The notes under the pieces were generated by a model, which saw nothing but the letters and a program-made list of their open reading frames with translations, had not been told where the DNA came from and searched no databases. The translations under genes and the position numbers were made by a program. A DNA stretch of 64,000 nucleotides, taken from positions 138,254 to 202,253 of the forward strand of contig CAWJAM010000005.1 in NCBI GenBank assembly GCA_963840835.1, written 5' to 3'. Positions 61,130-64,000 of the stretch are shown piece after piece (position 1 is the stretch's first letter; every line of letters starts with the position of its first letter). Source of the DNA: Rubrobacter_D sp963840835. Lineage in GTDB: Bacteria; Actinomycetota; Rubrobacteria; Rubrobacterales; Rubrobacteraceae.

Positions 61130-61684
61130 ATGAGGCATACAGCAGATGTCCCACAGCGTCACAAAGCCCGCAGGGTGGAACACGGAAAGTTGGGAGAGGT
61201 AGTAGCGTACGTCCCGCCAGACGAGGGCACAAGGTCGCTGCGGGTGTTGGGCGAGCTTCTGATCCACAAGATACCGAGCCACAGGACCGGCGGGGCCTAC
61301 TCGCTCTTCGAGGCTACTACCCACCCTGGGTCAGGGCCGCCGCCCCACGTCCATCACCGCGAGGACGAAGCCTACTACGTACTCGAAGGGGAGTACGAGT
61401 TCATGGTCGATGACCACACTATCAAGGCGGGCGCGGGCTCCCTTGTCTACGTGCCCAAGGGTACTCTGCATACCCACAAAAACGTCGGCGATGGCGTGGG
61501 CAGGATGTTGCTGACCCAGACTCCCGGGGGTCTTTACGAGCTCTTCTTCCAGAAGGCGGGTCGGCCGGCGGACGGCGATGATGGTGGGCCGCTCGCCTTG
61601 GAGGACCTGCCGCACGCGGAGAGGTGGATCGTGGAGGTAGCAGCCGAGCACGGCACCGAGATACCGCCGTCCCTCGTAGACTAG
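61130..61684 (+). CDS. Cupin-domain protein
   Basis: 184 residues with both cupin motifs: PPHVHHREDEAYYVLEGEYEF (His-x-His...Glu) and PKGTLHTHKNVG. Metal-binding beta-barrel; enzyme or sensor role unknown. The ATG follows GAAAGGAG in the shared leader. Confidence 0.88.
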   Translation: MRHTADVPQRHKARRVEHGKLGEVVAYVPPDEGTRSLRVLGELLIHKIPSHRTGGAYSLFEATTHPGSGPPPHVHHREDEAYYVLEGEYEFMVDDHTIKAGAGSLVYVPKGTLHTHKNVGDGVGRMLLTQTPGGLYELFFQKAGRPADGDDGGPLALEDLPHAERWIVEVAAEHGTEIPPSLVD

Positions 61685-61775
61685 CCTCGGCGCCTTCCGG
61701 CAGGGCAAGGTCGCGCGAGCAGCCCATCGACGCGTAACCTTTAGACTAACCCCACCTCCCATGCAGGATCCTGAA

Positions 61776-61820
61776 TCGGAACTTCCGAGAAGGGGTGCTC
61801 CACGCAGTAGGGTGGATAGG
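61776..61820 (+). repeat. Family B repeat, copy 10
   Basis: GGAACTTCCGAGAAGGGGTGC then TCCACGCAGTAGGGTGGATAG. Confidence 0.7.
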
Positions 61821-61925
61821 GTTTTGTGCAACATGGTTTCCAATGACTCGCGGCGGTCCTAGGCAGGAAACGCCCGTCTTCTGGGTCGCCTTGATCTGAG
61901 GTGGATCTTCTCGCATCGCTGCCCC

Positions 61926-62150
61926 CTACAGCGGGAAGCCGTACTCGTCCGTCGGTAGCGGCGCGAGCGCCGCGGCCGGCAGCCTTACCTCGGGCCCGCC
62001 CCCGTCCATCCTAACGGTGTAGTCGCCATCAGGAAGCACCCGCGGCAAGATCACCCGACCCCTCTGACCCGCGTATTGTTGGCTAGCCTGATGGCTAGGC
62101 TCCGATCCCGCTACGGGGCCGACGCTTACCCACCCACCCGGCTCGATCAA
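61926..62150 (-). CDS. Small barrel-like protein, possibly a remnant
   Basis: 74 residues from TTG; YAGQRGRVILPRVLPDGDYTVRMDGGGPEVRLPAAALAPL looks like a KOW/SH3-type barrel. An in-frame stop lies 13 codons upstream. Unknown role. Confidence 0.45.
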   Translation of the reverse strand: MIEPGGWVSVGPVAGSEPSHQASQQYAGQRGRVILPRVLPDGDYTVRMDGGGPEVRLPAAALAPLPTDEYGFPL

Positions 62151-62233
62151 CTTCTGCCCCGCTTTCCCGGTTGGCTTCCTACGCTACGAACATCCTACGT
62201 CACCAGGGTCGGGGCCGTGCACCATCCTGCCTC

Positions 62234-62300
62234 CGAGCTTCCCAGACTGCCCTCAGGGCGAAGTTCGGGGAATCGCCCTTCTAGGACGTACGGTGAATAG
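62234..62300 (+). repeat. Family B repeat, copy 11
   Basis: GAGCTTCCCAGACTGCCC, GGGCGAAGTTCGGGGAATCG, TTCTAGGACGTACGGTGAAT; about 90 bases 3' of the next leftward gene. Confidence 0.75.
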
Positions 62301-62388
62301 CGCAAGGGGCTTGTTCTGCGTCTGCTCTGCCACGACCGCGCCGGCACGCCACGAGACCAGCACATCGCGCCAACGTTCGGGGAACGGC

Positions 62389-62949
62389 TCAGGGAACCCC
62401 TCCGACTCGCTGGTAGCGCTCGTAGATCACGCGCGAGTCGAACGTCCTGCTCTCGATCAGGTCCAGCGGGACCTGTTCGGTGACCGGCGGCAGGTACGGC
62501 GTGCCGCCGCCGACGACGACCGGATAGCGGAACACACGCAGCTCGTCGACGAGGCCGAGCTCGAACGCCTGCGCGGCCAGGCCGGCGCCGCCGACCTCGA
62601 CGTCCTCGTCGGTCGCGTCGAGCGCCGCGGCGACCTCCTCGGCAACGGACGCCTCGGCGAGCCGGGCGTTGCCCCGGACGGTGCCCAGCGTGCGGCTGAA
62701 GACGACCTTCGGGATGGCGCGCCACACGTCGGCGAACGCGGCCCCGAGCTCGTCGTCGCGCGGCGACGGGTCCGTCTCCCACCCCAGCATCGTCTCGTAG
62801 AGCCTTCGGCCGAGTAGATACCCGCCGAGCCCGCGTACCCGCGCGAGGTGGAAACGGAACAGCTCCTCGCTCGGAGCCCCCCACCCGAACACACCCTCCC
62901 GGTCGGCGATGTAGCCGTCCACCGAGACGCCCATCGAGTAGATCAGCAT
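62389..62949 (-). CDS. RibD C-terminal / dihydrofolate reductase-like protein
   Basis: 186 residues from ATG 62949: MLIYSMGVSVDGYIADREG, YLLGRRLYETM, VFSRTL, DVEVGGAGLAAQAFELGLVDELRVFRYPVVVGGGTPYLP. The order fits the stand-alone RibD_C/DHFR-like family. The upstream in-frame extension is arginine-rich shadow. Confidence 0.88.
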   Translation of the reverse strand: MLIYSMGVSVDGYIADREGVFGWGAPSEELFRFHLARVRGLGGYLLGRRLYETMLGWETDPSPRDDELGAAFADVWRAIPKVVFSRTLGTVRGNARLAEASVAEEVAAALDATDEDVEVGGAGLAAQAFELGLVDELRVFRYPVVVGGGTPYLPPVTEQVPLDLIESRTFDSRVIYERYQRVGGVP

Positions 62950-63240
62950 GGCTTCACGGTGACGGGATGGCGCGCGGACACGGCGGGATATCTGTTCCGC
63001 GCCGGCCTCGCGGCGCCGTTGCGGGAGGGTCGCCGCCACGCCGACCGGCCGATCGTCGGCGCGCCCTCCGATGCGGCGGCGGCGCCGACCCTGGGTGCGG
63101 GGACCGCCCCTTCGTGCATAACCGCTCCTCCTCGCCCGAATATCGCCTACGACAAAGATACTAAGGGCGCCGAGGGCCGCTCCCACCCCCGCTTTTCCGT
63201 CCCGGCCAGCGCGGGCTATGGGACCGGGGCCGAGCGGACC
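62950..63240. other. Gap upstream of the RibD-like gene
   Basis: No convincing gene. Both strands carry only biased shadow frames. Confidence 0.4.
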
Positions 63241-63302
63241 GCCGAGAACATGATCAAGGCGCAGTTCGCAGAATCTTTTTTCCACGCACTCCGGTGGATA
63301 CC
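63241..63302 (+). repeat. Family B repeat, copy 12
   Basis: GCCGAGAACATGATCAAGGC, GCAGTTCGCAGAATC, TCCACGCACTCCGGTGGATA; 68 bases 3' of the kinase gene. Confidence 0.8.
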
Positions 63303-63370
63303 CGGGAGGAAGCTTCGGCGCCTCCTCGCCCCTTTCGGACCGCTCGCGCGCCTAGGAGATCGCGGCCCGC

Positions 63371-63903
63371 TCAATCGACGGCGGCCTCCCCCCAGTCGCG
63401 CCCGAGGATCTCCTCCACCGTCTGCTCGCGGGTCTGCCCCGAGGAGTCGATCCAGAGCCTCAGTCGGGGGGTCTCCTCCCTCATGCTCCTGTCCAGCCGT
63501 TCCGCGGACCAGGCGCCGTAGCCGGTCTTCGGCCTGTTCGCTTCCCGGGCCTCCACCACCTCCGGGCGGGGGCCAGGACCACCACCAACAACGGGCGGCC
63601 CTCGACGAGGTCGACGAACCTTGGCAGCCACCCGCCCAAGACGACGTCCTGGACGGCCGCGGAGAAGCCGGCCCCGAAGTAGGCGTCGGCTGCGGCCATC
63701 CGGTAGCGCAGCGCGAGCTGGGCCCCCGCCTCCCGGACCGCGCCCGGCGTCATCTCGCGGCGCCCGGTGACGATCATCCTCCTGAAGGCGTCGCCGCGGA
63801 CGTGGGCGGCCCGTGGCAACCGCTCGGCCAGCAGCTGCGAGACCGTGGACTTGCCGGAGGCCATTATCCCGGTGAGCAAGAAGGCGGCGCGCGGACGATC
63901 CAT
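63371..63903 (-). pseudogene. AAA-type P-loop kinase with one-base frameshift
   Basis: ORF pieces 63903-63481 and 63631-63371 form one protein if a G is added to the five-G run at 63568-63572. LLTGIMASGKSTVSQLL (Walker A), HVRGDAFRRMIVTGRREM, VQDVVLGGWLP, then VVLAP / RPEVVEAREANRPKTGYG and REQTVEEIL. Resembles chloramphenicol phosphotransferase/AAA_33-type small kinases; substrate unknown. Confidence 0.8.
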
Positions 63904-63954
63904 CGTGCTGGTCAGTCTAGCAACCAGCGGGAGCCATGGGACAGGTACGGGATG

Positions 63955-64000
63955 GACTTCCTAGAACCCCCTCAAACCGAGGTTCCGAGAATGGCCCTTG
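63955..64000 (+). repeat. Family B repeat, copy 13 (cut by window end)
   Basis: GACTTCCTAGAACCCCCTCA then CGAGGTTCCGAGAATGGCCC; matches the 5' two-thirds of copy 7, so the array continues beyond the window. Confidence 0.7.

Overview
The window is high-GC bacterial DNA (a rough impression, not computed). The gene content best fits a Rubrobacter-like actinobacterium. Reasons: the order tilS-hpt-ftsH-folP-folK-coaX-greA-lysS-clpC, a class I lysyl-tRNA synthetase, a long-form IspH, a bacterioruberin-type carotenoid cluster (cruF / lyeJ-crtD) and many TTG/GTG starts. Species-level placement is inference.

Region 1-41.5 kb is ordinary chromosome. 1-10 kb holds a leftward housekeeping block (clpC fragment, lysS, greA with a consensus promoter, coaX, folK, folP, ftsH, hpt, tilS). 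10-23.4 kb carries stress and single-function genes: an Asp23-like protein, a GlxA-type regulator, a CAP-domain secreted protein, tRNA-fMet, Nudix, methyltransferase, YihY, DUF429, HD hydrolase, a flavin disulfide reductase, a probable UGA-read selenoprotein of the GrdB-like family, ychF, sufU, and a ClpN-domain protein with its HTH partner under a double-palindrome promoter. 23.4-30 kb has a four-gene pseudopilin operon and a separate pilin. 30.6-34.9 kb is the C50 carotenoid cluster. 35-41.5 kb has an acetyltransferase, HAD phosphatase, MFS exporter, response regulator, ispH and a Roadblock-domain pair. Many intergenic gaps hold two related families of short repeats that sometimes supply start or stop codons to neighbouring genes.

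Region 41.5-64 kb is accessory. It opens at a tRNA-Val locus present three times: a 5' fragment at 41.6 kb, an intact gene at 45.8 kb and a 3' fragment at 55.5 kb. A decayed tyrosine integrase lies beside the intact copy. This looks like successive integrations into one tRNA. From 48.1 kb to the window end, single genes, each usually with its own leader, are separated by a 45-75 bp repeat that nearly always lies just 3' of a gene in one polarity relative to that gene. Cargo includes a Wzz-like/winged-helix fusion, a second YidC, two exported proteins (an RTX-like and a beta-helix protein) sharing leader and signal peptide, a coiled membrane protein, an AAA kinase and a RibD-like reductase. Remnants (HsdR N-terminus, NB-ARC fragment, Ig-like fragment) and single-base homopolymer frameshifts are common here. 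This cassette-like array is the strongest candidate for an undescribed system.
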